Positions 16,210-25,565 of a stretch of DNA of 64,000 nucleotides are shown piece after piece (the stretch's first letter is position 1; every line of letters starts with the position of its first letter). Under the pieces are notes generated by a model. The model was given only the letters and a program-made list of their open reading frames with translations, ran no database searches and had not been told where the DNA came from. The stretch lies in NCBI GenBank assembly GCA_000403315.2, contig KE159636.1, positions 2,978,233 to 3,042,232 on the forward strand, given 5' to 3'. The stretch comes from Lachnospiraceae bacterium A2 (GTDB taxonomy: Bacteria; Bacillota; Clostridia; Lachnospirales; Lachnospiraceae). A program made the translations under genes and the position numbers.

Positions 16210-18609
16210 TTAGTATAAAATTTCTTCTATTTGTTCCATTAACTCAATAAAATTTTGCTTTTTTCCACCAAATACATTTTTCAGTATCTTCATTGGCGTA
16301 TAACCCTTTTCTTTAAACACAGGAAGGTTAAAGACTGTAAGTTCTTTCAGCTTTGAAAAATCCTCTGTCTTATATTCGCTTAAAATAGTTTCAATAATAT
16401 CTCTTTTTTCAATGTCTAATTCATCTAAAATCCCCGAACCATAGACATTCTGCAGCCTTTCTTCTTTTGACTTTGGTGGCTGCTTGTACCCCACCAATCC
16501 AACAATATCAAATTTATCAATATAATAACCCACCGCAGTACTAACTTTCCTTACATATCCTCTTTCTATCAGAAGTCCCATAGCCAATCCATCCTTATCC
16601 TCCGATTCCTTAAAAGAAACATAAAAATCCTGATAGGTAGGATATTGAGCTAAAATATTATTTCTAACACAACTATCCATATTCTGCTTCACGAGGTTTC
16701 CATTTTCATCCGTATAACGCACCTCTTCCCCATCAATTGTTACATTCACGCCATTCACTTTTACTTTTTGAATATGACCTTTTGGATTGTACTTATCCTT
16801 CTTATCTCCCATCCCATCTGTTTCTTTTTGTGGGCTTCCTTTAGGAAATGGGCTATTCTCCTCAACTTCCATAATTGCTACAGGCTCTCCGTCAAATTCC
16901 GGGTCTTCAAACTGATGGTAATTTGACCTGAAATCTAAAATCGTGAAATGTAGCTTGCTCTTTTTCTTCTCATCTATTGTAAAGCTCTCATTAATTCTTG
17001 TTCCCCTGCCGATTGTCTGCTTAAATTCTGCCATAGAGCCAATGGACTTATCCAAGACAATCAACTCACAGGTTTCTGAATCAACACCAGTTGACATTAA
17101 CCTACTTGTAACTGCAATGACAGGATATTTCGTATTCGGGTCCGTAAAATTTTCCAGTTCTGCCTTCCCGATTTCATCATCGCCAGTAATCTTCATAATG
17201 TACTTGCTGTTTTCCTGAAGCAAATCTGAGTTGAGGTTTTTCAGTTTTAAAACCATTGCATCCGCATGGTCTATATTCTCACAGAACACAATTGTTTTGG
17301 CATACCTGCAATTATTTTCCTTCATATAATCCGTAATTCTCTTTGCAACGGTTTCCTGCCTTTCTTCCACCGTAATAATTCTGTCAAAGTCCTTTTGTGT
17401 GTAAACTTTATCTTTTATGGGATTGCCATCTACATCCAATTTACCAATCGGCGGCCTGTATCCTTCTTTATCAATGTTAAGTTCCACAGAAATAACCCTG
17501 TAAGGAGCCAAAAAACCATCCTCAATGCCCTGTTTCAATGAGTAAGTATATAACGGTTTGTTGCCTGTTTCTGAGCAAAAATAATTGATATTTGACACAT
17601 CTTCCGTTTCTTTCGGCGTAGCAGTAAGCCCAAGCTGTGTAGCAGAACTAAAATATTTTAGTATATCATGCCAGTTAGAATCTAAATCAGCAGAGCCCCT
17701 ATGGCACTCATCCACGATAATCATATCAAAAAAATCTGGAGGGAGTTCCTTATAATAATCTTTGTCCTTACTTTTTAGCTGTTGATAAAGTGCTGTATAT
17801 ACCTCATAGGCAGTATCCTTCTTTATGTTTGCACTTTTCATTTTTACCATAACGCCAGCGTCTACAAATGGCTTAAAATCTTTCTGCATAGTTTGGTCTG
17901 CAAGTACATTCCTGTCAACTAAATACAGAATTTTCTTTTTTGCTTTGCTTTTCCATAACCTCCATATAATCTGAAATGCGGTAAAAGTCTTGCCTGTCCC
18001 CGTTGCCATAACAAGAAGCATCCTGCTCTTTCCCTGTGCAACTGCATCAATTACCCTATTAATCGCAATCCTTTGATAGTATCTTGGTTTCTTTTGTTTT
18101 GCCTTTGACGCATCAAGATAATAAGGCTGGTTCATTAATCTAATTTCATCCTCTGTCAGATTCTTTTCTTTGATGTATCTTTCCCATAGTTCTTCTGGGC
18201 ATGGGAAATCTTGCATTTTCAGTCTTCCATTATTTTTATGGATAATCATATCCTCTTCGACTAAATCAAACCCATTTGTCGTATATGCAAAGGGTATCTC
18301 CAAAATCTGTGCATATGCAAGAACCTGCTGATAACCCTCCATCGCATTGTGTCCAATCCCCTTTGCTTCTACCAATGCCAAAGGAATATTGTCTTTATAC
18401 AGAAGGAGATAATCTGCTTTTTTCTTATCTCCCCTTGATACTTTATCACTATCAATATTTACCCTGCCATCCGTAAAACAATATTCCATCATCACGTTGT
18501 CAGGATTCTCTTTCCCCCACCTTTCCTGAATAATTGGAGTAATATATTTTTTCTTCGTATTTTCCTCATTCTTTTGCTGCTCTGCAATTTCTTCAGGTGT
18601 CAACTGCAT
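16210..18609 (-). CDS. hsdR: Type I restriction enzyme endonuclease/translocase HsdR
   Basis: This 799-residue protein cuts and translocates unmethylated DNA. Seen are the N-terminal PD-(D/E)xK nuclease segment (ALVEAKG, with an upstream acidic position), the Walker A motif LVMATGTGKTFTAF, the DEAD-like box IIVDECHRGSADL, and later helicase motifs (LGLTATP, VTSRLMSTGVD, QTIGRGTRINE). ATG 18609 is used because CGGAGGGG lies about 9 bases upstream; a GTG 15 codons earlier precedes that site. The length, about 800, is that of the shorter HsdR type. It is the first gene of the hsdR-M-S-peptidase run and has a good promoter 145 bases upstream. Confidence 0.94.
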   Translation of the reverse strand: MQLTPEEIAEQQKNEENTKKKYITPIIQERWGKENPDNVMMEYCFTDGRVNIDSDKVSRGDKKKADYLLLYKDNIPLALVEAKGIGHNAMEGYQQVLAYAQILEIPFAYTTNGFDLVEEDMIIHKNNGRLKMQDFPCPEELWERYIKEKNLTEDEIRLMNQPYYLDASKAKQKKPRYYQRIAINRVIDAVAQGKSRMLLVMATGTGKTFTAFQIIWRLWKSKAKKKILYLVDRNVLADQTMQKDFKPFVDAGVMVKMKSANIKKDTAYEVYTALYQQLKSKDKDYYKELPPDFFDMIIVDECHRGSADLDSNWHDILKYFSSATQLGLTATPKETEDVSNINYFCSETGNKPLYTYSLKQGIEDGFLAPYRVISVELNIDKEGYRPPIGKLDVDGNPIKDKVYTQKDFDRIITVEERQETVAKRITDYMKENNCRYAKTIVFCENIDHADAMVLKLKNLNSDLLQENSKYIMKITGDDEIGKAELENFTDPNTKYPVIAVTSRLMSTGVDSETCELIVLDKSIGSMAEFKQTIGRGTRINESFTIDEKKKSKLHFTILDFRSNYHQFEDPEFDGEPVAIMEVEENSPFPKGSPQKETDGMGDKKDKYNPKGHIQKVKVNGVNVTIDGEEVRYTDENGNLVKQNMDSCVRNNILAQYPTYQDFYVSFKESEDKDGLAMGLLIERGYVRKVSTAVGYYIDKFDIVGLVGYKQPPKSKEERLQNVYGSGILDELDIEKRDIIETILSEYKTEDFSKLKELTVFNLPVFKEKGYTPMKILKNVFGGKKQNFIELMEQIEEILY

Positions 18610-18753
18610 CCACTTTCCCCTCCGATTCTTTCCATTGTAATTTATTTCCTGCACATTTTCCAGAATTACATCTTCTTCATCACAAACAGGACTTACACCC
18701 CTCCATCCTGTCCGAATTCAATTCCTTTCTTACATACATTGCCATTTTTAATC

Positions 18754-18782
18754 AATATATCATGGAACAAGCACATATTCAA
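18754..18782 (-). promoter_or_regulatory. Promoter of the hsdRMS operon
   Basis: On the minus strand, boxes TTGAAT (18782..18777) and TATATT (18759..18754) are 17 bases apart. This implies an untranslated leader of roughly 135 bases before the hsdR ATG. The rest of the gap to htpG, apart from this promoter and the htpG control region, shows nothing recognisable. Confidence 0.5.
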
Positions 18783-18945
18783 GCTATGCCACTTATTTTA
18801 TGCCAGTAACTGCTAGATTACAATGCTTTAGGCTCCATCCCCTGCCAGCAGCGTGCCCTCCCCACAAAAAAGCCTCATCCCACCCAGTTTATAAACTTTT
18901 AATAATTCTCAAACCCCTTGATTTTCCTGCATTCCCGCCTTTTTG

Positions 18946-18972
18946 TTAGCACTCATGTAAAAAGAGTGCTAA
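18946..18972 (+). promoter_or_regulatory. CIRCE element (HrcA operator)
   Basis: The sequence TTAGCACTC-N9-GAGTGCTAA is a perfect match to the CIRCE consensus bound by the heat-shock repressor HrcA. It lies directly upstream of the -35 box of htpG, so htpG should be induced by heat and other protein-folding stress. Confidence 0.95.
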
Positions 18973-18979
18973 TTTTCTA

Positions 18980-19008
18980 TTGACTTTTAAAAAAATGGGT
19001 ATTACAAT
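18980..19008 (+). promoter_or_regulatory. Promoter of htpG
   Basis: The -35 box TTGACT (18980-18985) and the -10 box TACAAT (19003-19008) are 17 bases apart. They lie 8 bases after the CIRCE element and about 50 bases before the htpG start codon. Confidence 0.8.
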
Positions 19009-19059
19009 CTATTTCAGGTTATCATTATTGCATATAAAACGATAAAGGAGTGTATCATT

Positions 19060-21156
19060 ATGAGCAGCAGACATGGGAACCTTTCCATCAACAGCGACAA
19101 TATTTTCCCTATTATAAAGAAATGGCTCTATTCCGACCATGACATCTTCTACCGGGAACTGATTTCCAACGGGTGCGACGCCATCACCAAGCTAAAAAAA
19201 TTAGACCTGATGGGCGAATACGAGCTTCCGCAGGACTTTGAGCCAAAGATCCAGATTGTAGTAAACCCAGAAGAAAAGACCCTGAAATTTATCGACAACG
19301 GCCTTGGCATGACCGGGGACGAGGTAGAGGAATATATCAACCAGATTGCATTCTCCGGCGCAACGGATTTCCTGGAAAAATACAAGGACAAGGCCAGCGA
19401 GGAACAGATTATCGGCCATTTCGGGCTGGGCTTCTATTCTGCCTTTATGGTGGCGGACGCCGTGCACATTGATTCCCTTTCCTGGCAGAAAGACGCCGTG
19501 CCTGTGCACTGGGAATGTGACGGCGGGACAGAATTTGACATGTCCGACGGCTCCAAAGATACCGTAGGCACTGAAATTACCTTATTCCTCAACGAAGACT
19601 GTTTGGAATTCGCCAACGAATACCGGGCAAGGGAAGTCATTGAAAAATACTGCTCCTTCATGCCCACCCCCATTTTCCTGAAAAAAGAAAATGCTGAGCC
19701 TGAATATGAAACCATCCCAGCCAGCGAGGTAACAGAAAAAGACACTGTTATTGAAACTATCATAGAAGAAGCTAAATTTGAGGAAAAAGAAAACGAGGAC
19801 GGAACCAAAGAGCAGGTGGAAGTTTCCCCACGCACGGAAAAGGCAAAAATCATCAAACGCCCCGTGCCCTTAAATGATACCCACCCGCTTTGGAGCAAGC
19901 ACCCCAACGACTGCACCGATGAAGAATACAAAACCTTCTACCGGAAAGTTTTCCAGGATTACAAGGAGCCCCTGTTCTGGATCCATCTGAATATGGACTA
20001 CCCCTTCAACTTAAAGGGCATCCTGTATTTCCCAAAAATCAATACAGAATACGACTCCATTGAAGGGATGATTAAGCTATACAACAACCAAGTATTTATT
20101 GCCGACAACATTAAGGAAGTCATCCCGGAATTCCTGATGCTGCTAAAAGGCGTAATTGACTGCCCGGACCTGCCCCTGAACGTGTCCCGGAGCGCATTGC
20201 AGAATGACGGATTCGTAAAGAAAATCTCCGATTATATTACAAAAAAAGTAGCGGACAAGTTAAGCGGCATGTGCAAAACTGACAAAGAATCCTATGAAAA
20301 ATACTGGGACGACATCAGCCCCTTTATCAAGTTCGGCTGCCTGAAGGATGAAAAGTTCTGCGACAAAATGAATGATTACATCCTCTTTAAAAACTTGGAT
20401 GACAAATATTTAACGCTCCCGGACTGCCTGAAAGTGGAAGAGCCTGCAGCCGAAAACGCTGACGGAACCACAGATGCTGCTTCCGAAAACAACGTCGCTG
20501 CTGATACCGATACCGCTGCCGGGGCTGACACCCCAGAGGAGGAAGATAAAGACACGCGTAAGCCAGTTTACTATGTCACAGACGTCCAGCAGCAAGGCCA
20601 GTATATTAACATGTTCAAAGAGCAGGGCATGGACGCAGTGATTTTGGACCACAACATTGATACCTCTTTCATCACCCAGTTAGAGCGCAGGAATGAAAAA
20701 ATCAAGTTTGTCCGCATTGACGCAGACCTGACAGAGTCCCTGAAGGAGGATATCCCAGAGGAAGAACTGAAAGAAGCCAAGGACAGCCTGACGGAAACTT
20801 TCCGCAAAGCCCTGAACAATGAGAACTTAAAGGTATCAGTAGAAAAGCTGAAAAACGCAGAGATTGCCTCCGTCATCACCCTTTCCGAAGAAGGGCGCAG
20901 GATGCAGGACATGATGAAAATGTACGGCATGGCTGGGATGGACGCTTCTATGTTCGGCGGCGACCAGACCCTTGTCCTGAACGCAAAGCATGCCCTTGTC
21001 CAGTATATCTTAAACAATAAGGAATCCGAGCATGTGAATCTGTTCTGCGAACAGCTTTATGACCTGGCTGTGCTGAGCAACCACCCGCTGCCCACAGACG
21101 CAATGGGCAAATTTGTGGCAAGGAGCAACCAGATTATGATGCTGCTGGCGAAATAA
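19060..21156 (+). CDS. htpG: Hsp90-family molecular chaperone HtpG
   Basis: This 698-residue protein is the bacterial Hsp90. The N-terminal GHKL ATPase motifs are present (FYRELISNGCDAITKL, DNGLGMTGDEV, GHFGLGFYSAFMVAD), as is the middle domain (NLKGILYFP, DLPLNVSRSALQND). The protein is about 70 residues longer than E. coli HtpG. Much of the excess is an acidic, low-complexity linker around residues 460-505 rich in Ala, Asp, Glu and Thr, between the middle and C-terminal domains, plus an acidic loop near residue 240. AAAGGAG lies 9 bases before the ATG. It folds or remodels client proteins in the cytoplasm. Control by CIRCE places it in the HrcA regulon. Confidence 0.97.
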   Translation: MSSRHGNLSINSDNIFPIIKKWLYSDHDIFYRELISNGCDAITKLKKLDLMGEYELPQDFEPKIQIVVNPEEKTLKFIDNGLGMTGDEVEEYINQIAFSGATDFLEKYKDKASEEQIIGHFGLGFYSAFMVADAVHIDSLSWQKDAVPVHWECDGGTEFDMSDGSKDTVGTEITLFLNEDCLEFANEYRAREVIEKYCSFMPTPIFLKKENAEPEYETIPASEVTEKDTVIETIIEEAKFEEKENEDGTKEQVEVSPRTEKAKIIKRPVPLNDTHPLWSKHPNDCTDEEYKTFYRKVFQDYKEPLFWIHLNMDYPFNLKGILYFPKINTEYDSIEGMIKLYNNQVFIADNIKEVIPEFLMLLKGVIDCPDLPLNVSRSALQNDGFVKKISDYITKKVADKLSGMCKTDKESYEKYWDDISPFIKFGCLKDEKFCDKMNDYILFKNLDDKYLTLPDCLKVEEPAAENADGTTDAASENNVAADTDTAAGADTPEEEDKDTRKPVYYVTDVQQQGQYINMFKEQGMDAVILDHNIDTSFITQLERRNEKIKFVRIDADLTESLKEDIPEEELKEAKDSLTETFRKALNNENLKVSVEKLKNAEIASVITLSEEGRRMQDMMKMYGMAGMDASMFGGDQTLVLNAKHALVQYILNNKESEHVNLFCEQLYDLAVLSNHPLPTDAMGKFVARSNQIMMLLAK

Positions 21157-21194
21157 TGTTACGAAAAACACAACATGGCAAAGTTTTTGATTGC

Positions 21195-21237
21195 TTGTTC
21201 CAGAAGCAAGAAACGCTGGTTATTGCTTCTGGAACAA
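21195..21237. terminator. Strong hairpin after htpG
   Basis: A perfect 15-base-pair stem (TTGTTCCAGAAGCAA / TTGCTTCTGGAACAA) has a 13-base loop and begins 39 bases after the htpG stop. There is no T-run directly after it, so it may stabilise the transcript and not end it. A weaker AAAATACA/TGTATTTT hairpin follows at 21255-21278. Confidence 0.45.
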
Positions 21238-21300
21238 CGTCAGATATCCGACAAAAAATACAGTAGGTTTTGTATTTTCTAACATATCCAAAATAAATTG

Positions 21301-21368
21301 TATTACTCCGGCGGTTAGATATTGATTAGGCAGGCAAGATACATTGATATTTAACCGCCGGAGTAATA
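21301..21368. repeat. 22-base inverted repeat between htpG and a convergent gene
   Basis: The arm 21301-21322 and the arm 21347-21368 are reverse complements at 21 of 22 positions (core ACTCCGGCGGTTA / TAACCGCCGGAGT) around a 24-base loop. The right arm supplies the last five codons and the stop of the minus-strand gene at 21351. A third, single copy lies at 3275-3300. It could be a bidirectional terminator or a small non-coding element. Confidence 0.6.
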
Positions 21369-21899
21369 TATCAATGCTAACGCAATCTTTCCGGCCATAT
21401 CCCTATCACTTGTATCCTGTGGTGACTTCCCATAAATAGCAAAACAGTATCCGTTATATGCCCAATCTATCATAAACATATCCCCAGCTTCATTAACCCT
21501 CATAGAAGGAAAAATATATTCCCCATCTGCGGTTGATGCTGTCCATTCAATTTTGGTGGTATCTACAAAAACTTCATTCGGCAGAACAAATTCATTTCCT
21601 TTGCTGGCAGCAAAAGTGCAGAGCCCTACATTCTCTAATTCAAATTCAATTTGTAATCCATCCTCCCCTGTTTCTTTAATTTCAACATTTGACGTAATCG
21701 GAATATGCTCCAACACTTCCTTTGGATTGCCAAATTCGGCTGTGTTTTCTGTTTCTTGATTTTTCCTCTCCACATCGTATTCTGCTGTAACTTCTTCCTG
21801 AATTGATTTGAATGGCATACTGCTGCCCCTCGCCAATCCTAATAAAGCGCCGGTTCCAAAAACCATACAGCTTAATATTTTAAGATATTTATTATGCAT
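21351..21899 (-). CDS. Unrecognised exported or membrane-anchored protein
   Basis: This 182-residue protein begins with a signal-like segment (MHNKYLKILSCMVFGTGALL), then a polar, acidic region and a probable beta-rich domain (VEIKETGEDGLQIEFELENV, later EFVLPNEVFVDTTKIEW). ATG 21899 is chosen because AAGGAAAT lies 5-12 bases before it; a longer frame exists but has no site. The C-terminal residues IYYSGG come from an inverted repeat, which suggests that the original 3' end was replaced. No family was recognised. It probably sits outside the membrane as a small single-gene unit convergent with htpG. Confidence 0.6.
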   Translation of the reverse strand: MHNKYLKILSCMVFGTGALLGLARGSSMPFKSIQEEVTAEYDVERKNQETENTAEFGNPKEVLEHIPITSNVEIKETGEDGLQIEFELENVGLCTFAASKGNEFVLPNEVFVDTTKIEWTASTADGEYIFPSMRVNEAGDMFMIDWAYNGYCFAIYGKSPQDTSDRDMAGKIALALIYYSGG

Positions 21900-22144
21900 T
21901 TCATATTTCCTTCTGAGAATCCCGATTTTTCGAATTGCAAAGACCCACAAACAGTTTATGGCGTTCTGTACCACCGCTGCGCCTGAGTTTCCTTCAGATA
22001 TACTTCGTAATCATGGTAGTCCTTTCCCACACAACATCATCCGGTCCACTTTCAGCTCTGGCTTCTTACTAGCAAGGACAGGCAGGACTGCCAACGGCAG
22101 AAGAAGCCTGTTCCTCTTGCCGTTGACTGTCTAGGATGATTTTG

Positions 22145-22765
22145 CTAACCATTTTTTCTGGAAAAAGAAGTATGTTGCCTTCGGTATGTATCATTGTCCT
22201 TTTGGCTTAATTCCTGTTCTACCTGCGCCAGTTTTTTCTCCAGCTCCCGGATTTTCTTTTCATCTCCGGAAGCTGACTGGATCTGCTGTTCCAGCTGCTG
22301 TTTTTTCTCCTTCAGTTTTCTAATCTCCCTTTCAACTGCGTCCGTATTGGCGACACAGATCTCTTCCGGCTTTCCTTGGCTGTTCCCGCCTACCTTCGGC
22401 CCTTTGCCGTCTTCATCTTCCTTGGAACGATCTCCATCTGCTTTCAAGTCTTCCTTTTCATCCGGATGGGCGGCTTTTAGATCCTCCTTTCCATCTGCAT
22501 GGGCAGCTTTCGGATCCTCAAAAAAGATTTTCTGGTTGCCGTTCTCGTCCCGGCCCACCCGGTACAGCCCGGTAGGCTTTTTCCCTGACTTTTCACTGCT
22601 GATGTATTCATCCTGCGGTTCAGACAGTTTGGCTGGTCCTTTTTCCTCTGCAGCTTTTTCTGCTTCCTTTGCCTTCTCCGCCCTTTCAGCGGCCTGTTTT
22701 TCCTTTACCCTTTCTGCGTAGTCAGTTCTGGAATTATCATAGTTTCCATTAATTTGCATTGCCAT
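22145..22765 (-). CDS. Unrecognised highly charged coiled-coil protein
   Basis: This 206-residue protein has AAGGAGGA eight bases before its ATG, so the gene is likely real. It starts MAMQINGNYDNSRTDYAERV and contains a Lys/Glu/Ala-rich helix at residues 20-45. A short tandem repeat follows near 85-105 (AAHADGKEDLK, AAHPDEKEDLK), then a long predicted coiled coil at about 140-190 (REIRKLKEKKQQLEQQIQSA). No signal peptide or membrane segment is seen and no function can be given. The flanking gaps (21975-22144 and 22766-23034) contain no other gene that can be supported; a weak hairpin (CAACGGC/GCCGTTG, 22092-22125) lies downstream. Confidence 0.65.
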   Translation of the reverse strand: MAMQINGNYDNSRTDYAERVKEKQAAERAEKAKEAEKAAEEKGPAKLSEPQDEYISSEKSGKKPTGLYRVGRDENGNQKIFFEDPKAAHADGKEDLKAAHPDEKEDLKADGDRSKEDEDGKGPKVGGNSQGKPEEICVANTDAVEREIRKLKEKKQQLEQQIQSASGDEKKIRELEKKLAQVEQELSQKDNDTYRRQHTSFSRKNG

Positions 22766-23034
22766 ACATACATTCCTCCTTCAATTTGATATTGCCGGGA
22801 AGCTGTCTTTATAAACAGCTTCCTTTTTCTTTTCTCGGCTGTAGAAAGTAACGTGTTCATCCATTTGCTGTGGGATGCTCTCTGTATGCTGTGGAATGAT
22901 TTTCAATCCATGTATATAATACATAGAGATAAAAAATCTGACGGGACGCAAAGGCTATTACAAAAGAAGAATACTTCAAAATTTTGTCTGAGAAAATTTT
23001 TGAGTTATCGCCGTCTAACAGCATCCAAGCTTTC

Positions 23035-23080
23035 CTAAAAACTGAAAGCCGGAAAACTGCTGCCCCTGCGGTTTTCCGGC
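23035..23080 (-). terminator. Intrinsic terminator of the maf/ppiC operon
   Basis: On the minus strand GCCGGAAAAC pairs with GTTTTCCGGC across a 13-base loop, followed by TTTCAGTTTTT. It lies about 75 bases after the stop of the PpiC-like lipoprotein gene, the last gene of the run. Confidence 0.8.
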
Positions 23081-23155
23081 TCCCTTTTATACTGTCAGAT
23101 ATCCGCGCCAGCGCGGCCGCTTGCCTCGTTGCCTGCGGGAATAAACAAACTGTTT

Positions 23156-24145
23156 TTACCAGTCACAATGCTTCTCATACACCTCAAAGAAGCTATCCGT
23201 CTTCACCTCCTGGTTGACTTCCACCTTCACCTGTTCCCAGACCTGCTCATTGAATTCCGAGGACAGGGTATCCAGAAATTCCATATACACATCGTCAAAG
23301 GCTTCTTTCCGGCGTTTCTCCAGAATCACAGATTTGTTGTCGTCCGTTTTTTCCTGGTTGTAATGGTTGATGCATTTCAGGAAATAGAACCCTTTATCCG
23401 TCTTGATGCGCCTGCTCACCTGGTCGTTTTCCAGGGAAAAAGCCACCTTCTCCACCTCCGGGGCTACATCGTTCCTGCCGAACGTAACCTCAATCTCCGA
23501 GGCCTCGTTATAAATATTTGCAACCGAAAGGAAATCCGTCCCTTCCTTTAGCTGCCCTGCCACCTCTTTTGCCTTTTCCTTGCTTGTCACAAAAATCTGC
23601 TGGGCTTCCATCACCCTTGCTTCGTCGTCGCTCACCTCGTCGTCCACCCCCTGGGTCAGGTGGGTGTAAAGCTTATTGGCAAGTCCATATCGCTTGTAAA
23701 GGATTTCTATATCTCCCTGCTTCACATGCATATATTCCTTTTCCGTGTCATTCAGGGAATTATAATATTCCTCCGCCGCTTCCTGAATTTTGCCCTTTTC
23801 TTCCTTGGACAAGGAAATGTCCTTCTCCTCTGCCAGAAAATCCATTGCCATGATTTGGGCCAGCCGGGAAATCGTCAAATCCTTCACATAATTTTCCAAG
23901 TCGTTGCTGCCAAATTTGTGCTTCCACAAATCAATCCCATACATGGTTGCATACATGTTCTGGTAATTCGTCATCACAACCCTTGCTTCCGGCAGGGTAC
24001 AGACTTCGTTTTTGATTTTAAACACATCATTGTCACTGAACCCTGCGCTTACCATCACCTGGGTATCCCCCAACTGGCATCCTGCCAACTGCAGGGCCAG
24101 CAGGAGGAACACTGCCAAAATCCTGTATTTTATCTGTCTTTTCAT
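23156..24145 (-). CDS. Lipoprotein, PpiC/SurA-like peptidyl-prolyl isomerase family
   Basis: This 329-residue protein has a lipoprotein signal peptide: basic start MKRQIKYR, hydrophobic core, and lipobox LQLAGC with the lipidated Cys near residue 23. An N-terminal SurA-like helical region is followed by a parvulin-like stretch (ARVMEAQQIFVTSKEKAKEV, GTDFLSVANIYNE, KTDKGFYFLKCINHY). It would act on the outer face of the membrane, helping exported proteins fold, as PrsA does. The parvulin core looks divergent, so activity is uncertain. ATG 24145 has AGGTGGGG upstream; the longer frame begins with GTG. It follows the FAD-protein gene by 15 bases and ends the operon. Confidence 0.75.
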   Translation of the reverse strand: MKRQIKYRILAVFLLLALQLAGCQLGDTQVMVSAGFSDNDVFKIKNEVCTLPEARVVMTNYQNMYATMYGIDLWKHKFGSNDLENYVKDLTISRLAQIMAMDFLAEEKDISLSKEEKGKIQEAAEEYYNSLNDTEKEYMHVKQGDIEILYKRYGLANKLYTHLTQGVDDEVSDDEARVMEAQQIFVTSKEKAKEVAGQLKEGTDFLSVANIYNEASEIEVTFGRNDVAPEVEKVAFSLENDQVSRRIKTDKGFYFLKCINHYNQEKTDDNKSVILEKRRKEAFDDVYMEFLDTLSSEFNEQVWEQVKVEVNQEVKTDSFFEVYEKHCDW

Positions 24146-24160
24146 TGGTATCCCCACCTG

Positions 24161-25558
24161 TTAATCCATGTTCTTTAAAATGCTGCGGGCAACGGAAAGG
24201 CCGTTTGCCGACGCCTGCTGGAGCCCCCGTGTGACAGAAGCGCCGTCGCCAATGGCACGGAGCCCTGCAACATTTGTTTCAAATTCTTTGTTTACCACTA
24301 CTTTATTAGAGTAGAACTTTACCTCAACCCCATAAAGCAGCGTTTCATCGCTGGCAATCCCCGGCGTCACCTTGTCCAAAGCGAAAATCATTTCCTCAAT
24401 GTCCACCATAATCCGGTGGGGGAACACCAGGGACAAATCCCCGGGCACTGCGTCTTTCAGCGTCGGGATCAAATTATTCCTGCAAAGGCGTTCCTCCGTC
24501 GTGCGCCTGCCCCGGCGGAAATCCCCAAAGGCCTGCACCAAAATCTTACCGTCGCAGAGCATATTGGAAAGCTGGGCAATCTGCTTGCCGTATTCGATGG
24601 GGGTCTTAAAGGGCTTTGTAAAATTCTTGGAAACCAGCAGTGCAAAATTCGTATTGCATGTTTTCAAATCACCGGATTTATAGGCATGGCCATTGACTAC
24701 CGCAAGGCCATTGTCGTAATATTCCGCCGCCACTTCCCCGGAAGGGTTGGTACAGAATGTCCGCACCTTGTCGTCAAAGGTAGGGGTATGGTACACCAGC
24801 TTGGCTTCGTAAAGGTTCTTGTTCAGAAACTCCATCACTTCATCCCGGACTTCCACCCGGACGCCGATATCCACGGTCCCAACCTTTGTTTCAATCCCCT
24901 GTTCCTTGCACACATGGCTGAACCAGTCCGCACCTTCCCTGCCGATGGCGCAGACAATTTCATCCCCATAATAAGCTTCTCCCCCGGCTGCAACTACGCC
25001 TTTGGCACGGCCGTCCTCCACGATAATGCGCTCCACCATGGACTTAAACTTCATTTCTATGCCCTGCGCCAGCAAATGCTCCTGCAGGCGGCTGTAAATC
25101 TTATAGCCTTCCTCCGTGCCCAGGTGGCGGATGGGGCACTCCACCAGCTTTAAATTGGCATTGATGGCTTTCCTTCGGATTTCACGGATTTCCTTTTCTT
25201 TCCCCAGCCCATAAACGCTGGTGTCCGCGCCGAATTTTAAGTATATTTCATCTGATTCCCGGATCAGCTCCATTGCCCTGTCATAGCCTAACAGCTCCGG
25301 CAGGTTGCCGCCCACATCCGGGGAAAGGGATAATTTCCCATCCGAAAATGCCCCTGCCCCGGCAAAGCCTGTGGTAATGGAGCATGGCTTGCACCCCACG
25401 CAGGCCTTTGTCCTGCGTTTCGGGCACTGGCGTTCTTCAATCCGCCTTCCCTTTTCCAGCATCAGCACCTTAATCCCCGGCCTTTGCCGTATTAACTCAT
25501 AGGCGCAGAAAATCCCTGACGGTCCTGCCCCAATAATAATTACATCATACTTTTCCAT
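24161..25558 (-). CDS. FAD-dependent oxidoreductase of the uncharacterised dehydrogenase group
   Basis: This 465-residue flavoprotein starts with a classic Rossmann FAD motif (DVIIIGAGPSGIFCAYELIR). A Cys-rich stretch follows (CPKRRTKACVGCKPCSI at about residues 45-61), then GFAGAGAFSDGKLSLSPDVG. The C-terminal half holds YGVEVKFYSNKV and a closing FAD contact GLRAIGDGASVTRGLQQAS. This is the widespread 'FAD-dependent protein' group, whose substrate is not known. The four cysteines could bind a metal or cluster. ATG 25558 was chosen because GGTGAG precedes it; upstream in-frame codons overlap the previous gene. It is in an operon with maf and a PpiC-like lipoprotein. Confidence 0.85.
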   Translation of the reverse strand: MEKYDVIIIGAGPSGIFCAYELIRQRPGIKVLMLEKGRRIEERQCPKRRTKACVGCKPCSITTGFAGAGAFSDGKLSLSPDVGGNLPELLGYDRAMELIRESDEIYLKFGADTSVYGLGKEKEIREIRRKAINANLKLVECPIRHLGTEEGYKIYSRLQEHLLAQGIEMKFKSMVERIIVEDGRAKGVVAAGGEAYYGDEIVCAIGREGADWFSHVCKEQGIETKVGTVDIGVRVEVRDEVMEFLNKNLYEAKLVYHTPTFDDKVRTFCTNPSGEVAAEYYDNGLAVVNGHAYKSGDLKTCNTNFALLVSKNFTKPFKTPIEYGKQIAQLSNMLCDGKILVQAFGDFRRGRRTTEERLCRNNLIPTLKDAVPGDLSLVFPHRIMVDIEEMIFALDKVTPGIASDETLLYGVEVKFYSNKVVVNKEFETNVAGLRAIGDGASVTRGLQQASANGLSVARSILKNMD

Positions 25559-25565
25559 AAGCAAC

